Positions 6,854 through 16,300 of a DNA stretch of 64,000 bases are shown here, piece after piece. Below the pieces are notes generated by a model that was given only the letters and a program-made list of their open reading frames with translations, had not been told where the DNA came from and did no database searches. The stretch spans positions 1 through 64,000 of the forward strand of contig CADACU010000009.1 in assembly GCA_902786545.1 (NCBI GenBank), in the 5' to 3' direction. The DNA is from an uncultured Anaerovibrio sp. Its GTDB lineage: Bacteria > Bacillota > Negativicutes > Selenomonadales > Selenomonadaceae. The position numbers and the translations under genes were made by a program. Within the stretch, counting starts at the first letter, position 1; each line of letters begins with the position of its first letter.

Positions 6854-9475
6854 ATGATAAAGTTATTTTTTATTACGATGTTAACTGTAAATTTGTTTTT
6901 GATGTCTTTTTGTTCGTTGGGGTATGCCAAGGCCAAGGGGACTATTTTATTTGTGCCCCATGATAATCGCCCGACCTCCTGTGAACAGTCGGCTGAGGCC
7001 CCGGAGCTGTTGGGGTACAATGTTATAATGCCACCTAAGGAAATGCTGGGAGGACTGCATACCAAGGGAGACATTGACGCTCTGTGGGATTGGGTAAATA
7101 ACAATTCCAAAGAAGCAGATGCGGCGGTAATATCCACTGATACCCTGATTTATGGTGGGTTGGTGGCTTCCCGTAAACATGATTATACCGACAAGGAGCT
7201 GCGCCAACGGACTGAACGAATTAAAAGCATCAAGAAAACTAATCCGAAAATGAAGCTTTATACATTTTCCTCGTTGATGCGCACACCAAAAGATGGTGCG
7301 GCAGCCGGTGTTGAAGAACCCGACTATTATCAGGTACATGGCGAGAATATTTTTAAGGCATCCGCCCTGGTGGATAAGAGCGAAATCCGGAAGCTGTCCA
7401 GGGAAGAGGCCAAGGCATTAGGTGGCTATCGAAATTCCATTCCTCAGAAGATTTGGAATGATTATTTTGACCGGCGCAAAAGAAATATCACTGTTACCAA
7501 GCGGTTAATGGATTATGTTTCCGAGGGTGCCATTGATTATATGGTGGTTGGTAAGGATGATAATGCCCCATATTGTGCCACTCATCAGGAAGCCCGTCAG
7601 CTGACCAAATATGCCAGGAAGCTAAAGCAGGACCAGTTTATGTTGTCGACCGGCATTGATGAATACAGCATGCTGCTGTTGACCAGAGCCGTTAATAAGT
7701 TGGAAAACAAGCAATATAAGGTTAATGTCCAATACAATGTAGGTATGGGCGGTGAGACGGTACCAGCATTTTCGGATGTAAGAATTCATGATTCCATTAT
7801 GGCAGAACTGGCTATGGCTGGAGCCAAGGAAGAAGCTTCACCTGATGCGGCTGATTTGGTATTGCTGGTAAATACTGATCCAAATGGCCGGACGCAGGAT
7901 GGCCGACCTGACCCAGGGGATGCCGATCCAATGTACAATGATGGTAATCCACGGCTGGGTACCTGGGAATTTTTGCGGATTGTCAAGGAAAATTTGGCGG
8001 GAAACCGCAAGGTGTCACTGGCAGATGTGGCCTTTGCCAATGGCAGTGATAATGCCTTGATGCATATGCTTCATAAAAATCATTTATTATTCAAATTGCG
8101 TTCCTATTCCGGTTGGAATACAGCAACCAACAGCACGGGCTTTGCCTTGGGGCAGGGACTTCTTTCTCTGGGGTTAAATCAAAATCAGTGCAATCAGATG
8201 CTGGTAAAGCGATATTTGGATGATTGGGGGTATCAGGCCAATATACGGGAGAAGCTGGCCCAAACCTTCCCATCCAGTAAGTACTATTTTGATTTGGCAG
8301 AATATGAACCTACTGCCATAGAGTTTACCCAAAAGGGGTTGCAGGATTTTGCCAGAAATAACCTTTCAGAATATCCTGGTTTGGATAAATTGACAGTGAA
8401 TTTCCCTTGGCATATCCCATTTATTGGCGGTATCAATGTGCCGGCCAACACCTTTATCAATGATAAGATAGCTTTGCATGGACGCTGGGCCGTGGAGATG
8501 AACCAGGCCACTTGTGGACAGGGGGCGGCCTACATTCGGGCAAAGTTTAAGGGCCCGAAAATCGGGGTAAAAATGGATGATAAGAACTGCTGGTGGCGGT
8601 ACAGCATTGATGGTACCCAGTTTGATCGGATTAAATTTACAGATGATGTGACTGTTTTGGCTACTGACTTGGGATCAGGGGAACATAAAATCACCCTGGT
8701 GCGGTCCACTGAAGGTGAGGCAGGACTCAGTATTTTCAAAGGATTCGTTTTTGATAAAGAAGACGATTTACTGGAATTGGTTGAACCGGAACGCCTGCAG
8801 CTGGAGTTCGTGGGGGATTCCATTTTAGCCGGTGGTTTTAATGAGAAGTATATCTATTCCGGTACTTATTATGATATGGAGGACAATGATATGTCCTTTG
8901 GCCCGCAGCTGGCCCGAATGCTGGGAGCTGATTACAGTGTACTGGGCAAATCGGGTGAAGGGGTTGTTCACAATTATGGTGAAACCTGGCCAAGCCATGA
9001 AGTGCATACAGCAGACCGTTATCCATGGACCTGCTATTCCTTTAATGGCGAAGTTGAGCATCCGGTTTGGGATTTTGCCAATCATCCATCTGATGCGGTA
9101 ATTATTTCCATTGGCACCAATGATTTTACCGATCCGAACCGTAAGCCGGAGGAACAGGATTTTATTGATGGTTACAAGCGGTTGGTGCAGGTAGTAAGAA
9201 AATACAACCCACAGACACCAATTATTTGTGTGGAAGCGCTACCAACCATGATTGGTCCACGGGCAGGTCGATGGACAGCGGCTGCTGTGAAGGAGCTGCA
9301 ACGGCAGGGGGATAAGGCCCTGTACTACATTCCACTAAATAAAGACAAGCCGTTGATGGATGATGAGGATTATGTTGGAGATGGTACTCATCCATCCAAG
9401 GAAGGTTCCCAAAAGATTGCCCTGTTCCTCTTGGACAAGGTGAAGAACATTCTGGCTGAACATGGAAAATTATGA
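6854..9475 (+). CDS. secreted DUF4127 protein fused to a CE2-like SGNH esterase
   Basis: An 873-residue protein. Residues 1-26 form a Sec signal peptide ending near SLGYAKA. Residues about 30-510 are a DUF4127 domain (start VPHDNRPTSCEQ; STDTLIYGGLVASR; VGKDDNAPYC). Residues about 540-640 form a beta-sandwich-like segment, and about 645-873 an SGNH hydrolase. SGNH blocks are GDS (654-656, nucleophile Ser656), GTND (754-757) and DGTHPS (843-848, Asp843 and His846). The order sandwich plus SGNH resembles carbohydrate esterase family 2 deacetylases. The inference is an extracytoplasmic enzyme acting on acetylated glycans, with DUF4127 perhaps a second carbohydrate-active module. The whole open frame is intact. 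A mobile-element remnant follows it. Confidence 0.75.
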   Translation: MIKLFFITMLTVNLFLMSFCSLGYAKAKGTILFVPHDNRPTSCEQSAEAPELLGYNVIMPPKEMLGGLHTKGDIDALWDWVNNNSKEADAAVISTDTLIYGGLVASRKHDYTDKELRQRTERIKSIKKTNPKMKLYTFSSLMRTPKDGAAAGVEEPDYYQVHGENIFKASALVDKSEIRKLSREEAKALGGYRNSIPQKIWNDYFDRRKRNITVTKRLMDYVSEGAIDYMVVGKDDNAPYCATHQEARQLTKYARKLKQDQFMLSTGIDEYSMLLLTRAVNKLENKQYKVNVQYNVGMGGETVPAFSDVRIHDSIMAELAMAGAKEEASPDAADLVLLVNTDPNGRTQDGRPDPGDADPMYNDGNPRLGTWEFLRIVKENLAGNRKVSLADVAFANGSDNALMHMLHKNHLLFKLRSYSGWNTATNSTGFALGQGLLSLGLNQNQCNQMLVKRYLDDWGYQANIREKLAQTFPSSKYYFDLAEYEPTAIEFTQKGLQDFARNNLSEYPGLDKLTVNFPWHIPFIGGINVPANTFINDKIALHGRWAVEMNQATCGQGAAYIRAKFKGPKIGVKMDDKNCWWRYSIDGTQFDRIKFTDDVTVLATDLGSGEHKITLVRSTEGEAGLSIFKGFVFDKEDDLLELVEPERLQLEFVGDSILAGGFNEKYIYSGTYYDMEDNDMSFGPQLARMLGADYSVLGKSGEGVVHNYGETWPSHEVHTADRYPWTCYSFNGEVEHPVWDFANHPSDAVIISIGTNDFTDPNRKPEEQDFIDGYKRLVQVVRKYNPQTPIICVEALPTMIGPRAGRWTAAAVKELQRQGDKALYYIPLNKDKPLMDDEDYVGDGTHPSKEGSQKIALFLLDKVKNILAEHGKL

Positions 9476-9540
9476 TATAATTTAACGGTATGGGATACAT
9501 TTATTCCAATATTTTCGGGTTATCCGGTTTATCCGATGTT

Positions 9541-9645
9541 AATGGGGACTAAAGTTCACTCCACTAAGGTGGGAGTTAGGCAATCGTCAAGCAATGGGTA
9601 ACATCGACTACATTCAGATGGAGTTAAATCCTCCATGAATAGGTC
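9541..9645 (+). mobile_element. IS200/IS605-type 3' end remnant
   Basis: The segment reads as the last codons of an OrfB/TnpB-like frame (STKVGVRQSSSNG then TAA at 9599). This is followed by a non-coding tail holding a perfect hairpin, ATGGAG (9618-9623) with CTCCAT (9631-9636), and then GAATAGG. A second weaker hairpin, ACTCC with GGAGT, lies at 9558-9576. This layout, with the TnpB tail overlapping structured RNA and a subterminal hairpin at the right end, fits IS605-family ends and omega-RNA regions. No transposase gene remains upstream. It may be an isolated end left by decay, or a small non-autonomous derivative. The call relies on recalled similarity. Confidence 0.45.
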
Positions 9646-9679
9646 TTAATTTTATGATAACCGCTAAGGAGCAAAACAA

Positions 9680-10231
9680 ATGAGCATTTCAACCCAGGAT
9701 ATAAATTATGTAAAGGACCATATCCGTCTGGTGCCGAATTTTCCCAAGGAGGGCATTCAGTTTGTGGATATTACCACTACTTTAAAGGATGCCAAGGCCT
9801 TCGGGATTACCCTGGATTATATGAAGGACATCGTAAAGGAAGAAAATATCGATATTGTAGTAGGGCTGGAGTCCAGAGGCTTTATTTATGGTGCTGCCCT
9901 GTCAGCTGCCATGAATGTGGGCTTTGTACCAATCCGCAAGCCGGGCAAGCTGCCGGCTGATGTTATCAGTGTTGACTATGAGTTGGAATATGGTCATGAT
10001 ACTATTGAAATGCACAAGGATGCTATCCAGCCTGGGCAAAAAATCCTTATTGTGGATGATTTGCTGGCTACCGGTGGTACGGCTGATGCGGCTGCCAAGC
10101 TTATCAAAAAAGCGGGTGGCAATGTAATTGGGGCTGTTTTCTTTATCGAACTGACCTCGTTGGGGGGCCGGAACAAACTGGCAAATGACGGTATCAAGGT
10201 TCATTCCATGCTGCAGTATGATTTGGATTAG
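9680..10231 (+). CDS. apt: adenine phosphoribosyltransferase
   Basis: A 183-residue cytoplasmic purine-salvage enzyme that condenses adenine with PRPP to give AMP. The family features are present: the N-terminal IRLVPNFPKEGIQFVDITT, the GLESRGFIYGAALS substrate loop, the flexible loop RKPGKLPADV, and the PRPP-binding signature ILIVDDLLATGGTADA. Length is normal. The ATG is preceded by AAGGAGC. It lies between the mobile-element remnant and a lipoprotein gene 38 bases downstream. No relA/spoT or recJ neighbour is present, although they often adjoin apt in Bacillota. Confidence 0.95.
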   Translation: MSISTQDINYVKDHIRLVPNFPKEGIQFVDITTTLKDAKAFGITLDYMKDIVKEENIDIVVGLESRGFIYGAALSAAMNVGFVPIRKPGKLPADVISVDYELEYGHDTIEMHKDAIQPGQKILIVDDLLATGGTADAAAKLIKKAGGNVIGAVFFIELTSLGGRNKLANDGIKVHSMLQYDLD

Positions 10232-10269
10232 TTTTTGATTACTTATTTGATGATAAATGGAGCCGATTT

Positions 10270-10851
10270 ATGAAATATTCGTGTTCACATAAGATAATTA
10301 CCTTGGGAGCTTTGCTGATACTGGTGGCCTGTACTATATTGACATCCGGCTGTGGCTCAAAGGAAATAGCCCTGCATGATGTAACAGTGAAAGGGGCTGG
10401 CAGCAATCTTGTTATCAGTTTGCCCTTTGATTTTCGCAAGCCAATGGAACCAAAGGAATTTCCCAACGGTACTACAATAAATTCCACGGCAGACCACGAC
10501 AGTGATTTTGAGGTAACGGTCAACAGCGTTCATTATGATCGGGCCAAATACAAAGCCTTTACCGGAACGGAGTTTAAACCTGATTTGGATTATTTTGCCA
10601 AAGGAATGCTGAATAATTTTAAGGATAAATTCAGTGCATCAGGTGGACAGATGACCGATAGTCAGGTGGCTGGTGTGCCGGCCAAGGTGGTTGTTTTGGA
10701 CCGTACAAGCAAGGATATAAAGCTAAAAATGAGATTTATTTCCTTCTTCAAGGGAGACGAACTTTGGTGTGTTACCATAGCCTATAAGGGCGATGATAAG
10801 GATTTCCATGCGGCCGCCGACAAGATGGTTGAAAGTATGAGATTTGAGTAA
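10270..10851 (+). CDS. putative lipoprotein of unknown function
   Basis: A 193-residue protein beginning with a lipoprotein signal: basic/polar start, hydrophobic GALLILVAC, and lipobox LVAC giving lipidated Cys21. Cys28 (TSGC) is a poorer alternative. The mature part is about 170 residues with beta-strand-rich patterns (VTVKGAGSNLVISLPFDF; KLKMRFISFFKGDELWCVTIAYKG) and no recognised catalytic motif. The ending VESMRFE resembles small PsbP/DUF1795-like lipoproteins that share the 'VxxSxRF' tail, but that is a weak guess. It follows apt and ends before a terminator, so it may be co-transcribed with apt. Confidence 0.7.
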   Translation: MKYSCSHKIITLGALLILVACTILTSGCGSKEIALHDVTVKGAGSNLVISLPFDFRKPMEPKEFPNGTTINSTADHDSDFEVTVNSVHYDRAKYKAFTGTEFKPDLDYFAKGMLNNFKDKFSASGGQMTDSQVAGVPAKVVVLDRTSKDIKLKMRFISFFKGDELWCVTIAYKGDDKDFHAAADKMVESMRFE

Positions 10852-10865
10852 CAAAGATGAACGAG

Positions 10866-10895
10866 AGGGGCTGTGAATAAAGCAGCCCTTTATTT
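10866..10895 (+). terminator. terminator before priA
   Basis: AGGGGCTG (10866-10873) pairs with CAGCCCTT (10883-10890, one G-T pair) followed by TATTTTA. It separates apt/lipoprotein from priA. Confidence 0.75.
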
Positions 10896-10913
10896 TATGT
10901 GAGGATTGATATT

Positions 10914-13373
10914 TTGATACTGGCAGATGTTTATATCAACATTCCCATAAAGAGCATTTCAAAAGCGTACAGTTATATCGTCCCGGCCGAGCTGGACTTT
11001 CTTGATGTAGGCTGGCGGTGCATTGTACCCTTCGGTGGACGGGATATCGAGGGGTTTATTGTGGCGGTTAAAAAGGTTGGGGATGATGTTCAGGAAGACT
11101 ACAAACTCAAGGCTATAAAAACCACCTTGGATGAAGAACCGTGGTTTACCCGGGAAATTATTGAAGCGTCTCAATGGATGTCCGATTTTTATCTTTGCTC
11201 CGTGGGGGAAATAATGCGTCTGTTTATTCCCGGAAAAAGTGGGGCTCATATTCAGCTGGAATACGATATCAATCCGGAGATGTTTGACCATATGCTGTTG
11301 TCGGTGGAACGATACCATCAGGTATATGCGGCTATTCATGCGGCCGGACCGATAAAGAAACAGGCTTTGTATAAGCAGCTGGTGGCGGATGGTCTGGAAG
11401 AACTGGCCAACAGTCTGGATGAAATACTGGAAAAAATGCTCAGCTATAATGTTATACGGCGGATTTATAGTGCTGACAATAAGGCCAAGGCTATTTATGA
11501 GTATTTTTTTGTGGCCAATAAACCAATCACCGATGAATTGCTGCAGTCGTTTAGCCGCAAGCCGGCTCAAAAACGCTTGCTGGAGTTTATCAAAAACCGC
11601 CAAGCTGGAGAAAATGATTGGGCTGTGACATTTACCGCCACTGATTTAAAGGAAGAAGGCTTTTCACCGGCTATTATCAAGGCCCTGACGGAGGCCGAGG
11701 TAATCCGCAAGGCAAAAAGCCGGGTATTCAGGAATAGTTATGTTCTCTACAAACGGGGCCACGATGATATCGAACTGACCCCAGCGCAAAAATCGGCAGT
11801 GCATAGTATAGCTCAAGCGATTAAGGCACAGGAAAAACAGGAGTTTTTACTTTACGGTGTTACCGGCAGTGGCAAAACCCAGGTTTATATTGAAGCTGCC
11901 AAGGCGGCCCGTCGTATCAATCGGCGGGTGGTGGTACTGGTCCCGGAAATAGCCCTTACAGGCCAAGTAGTTCAAGCATTTAAGAGCTATTTTGATGAAG
12001 ATATAATTGTTATTCACAGCCGGCTGTCGGTCAGTGAACGTACTGATGCCATACTGCGGGTGCGCCGGGGGGAAGCGGGAATTATTATTGGCGCCCGTTC
12101 CGCCTTGTTTACTCCTGCGGATAATATAGGCCTTATCATTATGGATGAGGAGCAGGATAACTCCTATAAACAGGACGAATCACCTCGGTATCATGCCCGG
12201 GTGGTGGCCGATAAGCTGGCCGAAATTTACCATGCGCCACTGGTTTTGGGCAGTGCTACTCCGTCGCTGGAGAGCTATTACCGGACGCAAATGGGACTGA
12301 GCACCATTTTAAAGCTGCCAGGCCGGATTGGTGATAGGCCGTTGCCTTTGGTGAAATGTGTGGATATGCGACAGGAGCTGAAAAAGGGTCGCCGCAATAT
12401 TATCAGTTATTCATTGCGTCTGCTGATTGAAGAAACCATCCAAAAGGGCGAGCAAATGATATTGATGCTGAACCGGCGGGGCTTTTCCACCTTCGTAATG
12501 TGCCGGTCCTGTGGTGAAGTCATAAAGTGCCCGCAGTGCAATATGCCACTTGTTTATCATAAAAATAAACGATTGATGTGTCATCACTGCGACATAACGG
12601 TGCCAGTACCGGATGTTTGTCCAAAATGCGAAAGCCGCTATATTAAATTTTTTGGTTCGGGAACGGAGAAGCTGGAGCAGGAGCTTAGCCAGCTGGTGCC
12701 AACTGCCCGGGTTATCCGGATGGACCGGGATACTACCACCGGAAAATTTAGCCATGCTGATATTATCCAACGGTTTCGGAACAAGGAATTTGACATTTTG
12801 CTGGGAACCCAGATGGTGGCCAAGGGCCATGATATACCCAATGTTACCGCAGTGGGGATTATCAGTGCTGATTCGGCATTAAATATGCCGGATTTCCGGG
12901 CCGCAGAGCGGGTGTTTATGCTTATTACCCAGACTGCCGGCCGAGCCGGACGGGGGGATATTCCCGGCAAGGTTATTGTTCAAAGCTATTCCCCGGAAGC
13001 TCCGGCAGTACAGTGGGGACTGCGGCAGGATTATGAAGCCTTTTATCACGAGGAGCTTCAGCTGCGCCAAGCACTGTATTATCCGCCTTTTTGCCGGATC
13101 GTAAAGCTTATTTTTCAAAATGAACAGCCGGAGGCAGCCCGACAGCAGGCGGAGAATTTTAAAGCAAAATTCAGAGAATATTTTGGTAGCAATCAGCATT
13201 ATCAGGTAATGGGACCGGCTCCGGCCCTGATTTATTCCTTCAAAGGTATTTTCCGTTTTTCCATGCTGATAAAAACTGATGATTTGCCTAAGGTGAAGGA
13301 CTTTCTAAAGGCCAATGGTCTGCAGAAAGATATGAATGTAATAATAGATATTGACCCTATAACCACAAGCTGA
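10914..13373 (+). CDS. priA: primosomal protein N' (replication restart helicase PriA)
   Basis: An 819-residue DNA helicase that reloads the replisome at stalled forks. It has the N-terminal 3'-DNA-binding domain (VYINIPIKSISKAYSYIVP), Walker A GVTGSGKT, motif II DEEQ, GSATPSLES, and the zinc-binding insert (CRSCGEVIKCPQC and MCHHC ... CPKC). Motifs V/VI (GTQMVAKGHD, QTAGRAGRGD) follow. Motif II reads DEEQ where most PriA have DEEH. I chose TTG 10914 because GAGGA at 10901-10905 is eight bases upstream and the product then begins like other PriA proteins; the GTG at 10899 overlaps that site. The gene is followed 12 bases later by dynA. Confidence 0.93.
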   Translation: MILADVYINIPIKSISKAYSYIVPAELDFLDVGWRCIVPFGGRDIEGFIVAVKKVGDDVQEDYKLKAIKTTLDEEPWFTREIIEASQWMSDFYLCSVGEIMRLFIPGKSGAHIQLEYDINPEMFDHMLLSVERYHQVYAAIHAAGPIKKQALYKQLVADGLEELANSLDEILEKMLSYNVIRRIYSADNKAKAIYEYFFVANKPITDELLQSFSRKPAQKRLLEFIKNRQAGENDWAVTFTATDLKEEGFSPAIIKALTEAEVIRKAKSRVFRNSYVLYKRGHDDIELTPAQKSAVHSIAQAIKAQEKQEFLLYGVTGSGKTQVYIEAAKAARRINRRVVVLVPEIALTGQVVQAFKSYFDEDIIVIHSRLSVSERTDAILRVRRGEAGIIIGARSALFTPADNIGLIIMDEEQDNSYKQDESPRYHARVVADKLAEIYHAPLVLGSATPSLESYYRTQMGLSTILKLPGRIGDRPLPLVKCVDMRQELKKGRRNIISYSLRLLIEETIQKGEQMILMLNRRGFSTFVMCRSCGEVIKCPQCNMPLVYHKNKRLMCHHCDITVPVPDVCPKCESRYIKFFGSGTEKLEQELSQLVPTARVIRMDRDTTTGKFSHADIIQRFRNKEFDILLGTQMVAKGHDIPNVTAVGIISADSALNMPDFRAAERVFMLITQTAGRAGRGDIPGKVIVQSYSPEAPAVQWGLRQDYEAFYHEELQLRQALYYPPFCRIVKLIFQNEQPEAARQQAENFKAKFREYFGSNQHYQVMGPAPALIYSFKGIFRFSMLIKTDDLPKVKDFLKANGLQKDMNVIIDIDPITTS

Positions 13374-13385
13374 CTGGGAGAACCA

Positions 13386-16300
13386 ATGAACAGAGATTTA
13401 TTAGAAAACAAGCTGACGGCCGCTTATGATTATTTCCAAAAAGTGAATGATACCAGAAATATGCACCGGATAAGCAATTTGGCCCAAAAGCTGTATAGCA
13501 GTACATATGATATCGCTTTTGCCGGTCATTTTTCAGCAGGCAAGTCCTTGCTGATAAATTCGTTTTTAGGGGATAATATTCTGCCATCCAGCCCGATTCC
13601 TACCAGTGCCAATTTGGTGAAAATTCACAAGGGAACAGAAGACTTTGCCCGGGTATTTTTTCACAAAGGAATGACCAGGAAATATCTGGCCCCCTATGAT
13701 TATGATCTGGTAAAGAGTTTTTGTCGGGATGGGGATAGTGTGTCCTGTATGGAGCTCAGCTATCAGAATATCAATATCCCTTCCGGGGTGGAAATTCTGG
13801 ATACACCAGGTATAGATTCCGCCGATGATGCCCATAAGAAAGCCACTGAGGACGCCATACATCTGGCGGACTTCGTTTTGTATGTAATGGATTATAACCA
13901 TGTCCAGTCGGAGTTAAATTTTATTTTCACCAAAGATTTGACCGAGGCCGGCAAGGAGGTTTATCTGGTCATTAACCAGATAGATAAACATCGGGAAACT
14001 GAATTGACCTTTGCCACCTTTAAAGATTCTGTGGCCAAGGCGTTTGAAAACTGGGGCGTGAAAGCCAAAGGGCTATATTTCATTTCTGTTAAATATCCTG
14101 ATGCACCCCACAATCAGTTGGCAGAGCTGATGGCGCTGCTGGAGAATAAGATTGCCCATCGCGGAGATGGGTTTGAAGAATCCATATGTGCATCCCTTAC
14201 CAGAATTATTACGGAATCCATCCGGGCCATTGAAATAGACTATGACAACCGGAAAAAGGAAGCGGCGGCAATTCTGGAGGGGATCGCCGCAGATAAGCTT
14301 CAGCTCATGCGTCATGAATATGAAAGCCTTTCCCATGAGCAGAAAATGCTTAATATGGATTGGGAGGATACTTATAGGGCGGGAATTGCCAAAATATTGG
14401 AGAATGCTTATCTGATGCCAACCTCTACCCGTGATTTGGCCAGGGATTATCTGGAAGCCTGTCAGCCGTCCTTCAAGGTGGGCCTGTTTGGCAGGGGAAA
14501 GAAAACCATGGCTGAGCTGGAGCGGCGCAAGCAGGCGTTTTTTACTGATGCCTCGGAAAAGGCCCAGACGCAGATTGAATGGCATTTAAAGACATTTTTG
14601 CTGGATTTTGTTCATAAGCATCAGATAAACAACCAAGAACTACAGGAAAAAATTCAGTCACTGGTTATTTTGCCCCCGGAGGAATTGCTGACGGAAGCTA
14701 TGCGATCCGGGGCCAAGCTCACCCAGGACGGCAGCTATGTGATGAATTATACCCAGAATTTTGCTGAAGGTATAAAAAATGTGGCCCGCAATAAGGCCGG
14801 TGATATAAAGAATGCATTTGCTGAGCTTTTGAATAATCACCGAGGTCAGCGTATGGAGGTTATCAATTCCCGTTTAAGCGAGCTGGCGGAATATCAGAAG
14901 GCGTGGACTACCACAGATTGGTTGGATGGGGAAATGTCCCGTATTGCAACCGGACTTGGCAATATACTTTCCAGCGAAGATATGCTGGAAACTAGGGAGG
15001 ATATTGCGGAAATTTCCCGAGCTGAAGTTTTGGATGAGGAAATAGTAGCTCCCGAAGGCACCATGGCAGCCAAGGCGTCTATGAACAAAGATGAGGACAG
15101 GGAGAAGCCGCTTGGTGCAAAGGCTACAGACCCGTCCGCAAACCATCATGAATTAAATAGTGAAGCGGCGGATCATCTGGATGTATTTAATGCTTCCGGT
15201 ACAGAAAAATTAAAGGAAATGGCACGGAGACTTCATAAAAGTGCTGAGGTAATTGGGAAAATACCGGGGGTGGAACAGCTGGCCCAGGAGCTGCAGGACA
15301 GGGCAGAACGCCTTAACAATAAAGGCTTTTTGGTAACCCTGTTTGGGGCTTTCAGTGCGGGCAAGTCATCCTTTGCCAATTCCTTGCTGGGAGAAAGACT
15401 GCTGCCTGTGTCCCCTAATCCAACCACGGCGGCCATAAATATGATTTTGCCGGTGGATGAGGGACATCCCCATGGTACAGTGGCTATAAAGCTGAAATCC
15501 GAAAAAATGCTGCTGGAGGATTTATTACGGGCCTTTAAGCCGTTTTCTATGTCACCGGTCAGCTTGAAGGATGCGCTCGTTTTAGCCAAGGAGGCCATAA
15601 ACAGGGGCGGCAACACCCATCAAAAGGAAAAAGCCTTCCTGCGGGCCTTTATATCTGGCTATAAAGCCGTGGAACACATACTGGGCGAAGCATTTGCCAG
15701 TGATTTAGCGGGCTTTGGTGAGTATGCCGCCCAAGAGGATAAGTCCTGTTTTGTGGACTGGATAAAGGTGTATTATGATTGTCCCCTTACTGCCAAGGGG
15801 ATAACCTTGGTGGACACTCCGGGTGCGGATTCCATCAATGCCCGTCACACCAATATGTCCTTTAACTTTATCCGTCAATCGGATGTGGTGCTTTATGTTA
15901 CCTACTATAACCATGCCTTTGGCAAGGCGGACCGGGAATTCATTATTCAGATGGGGCGGGTGAAGGACTCGTTTCAGCTGGATAAAATGTTCTTTGTGGT
16001 CAATGCCATTGACCTGGCGGAGGACCAGGATGAGGCTGACCATGTTCTAAATTATGTTCGCAGCCAGCTTCGTTCATATGGTGTTGCCAAACCACAGATT
16101 TTTGCCCTGTCCAGCCAGGAGGTCCTGGAGGAACGGGAGGCGGGTAACACCACTCCAACGGAATTTGAAAAGGCGTTTTACAATTTTGTTGTAAATGATT
16201 TGAACGCTATAGCCCTTTCGGCGGCCTGTCAGGAATTTGACAAGGCCGTGGAGCGTATCCACGACCTTATAAAGATCAGCAAGAGCGACAGTGTGCAAAA

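Noticed and set aside
9680..10231. Purine riboswitch upstream of apt
   Set aside because: The leader contains an IS605-like tail and hairpin but not the three-way-junction conserved loops of the purine aptamer.
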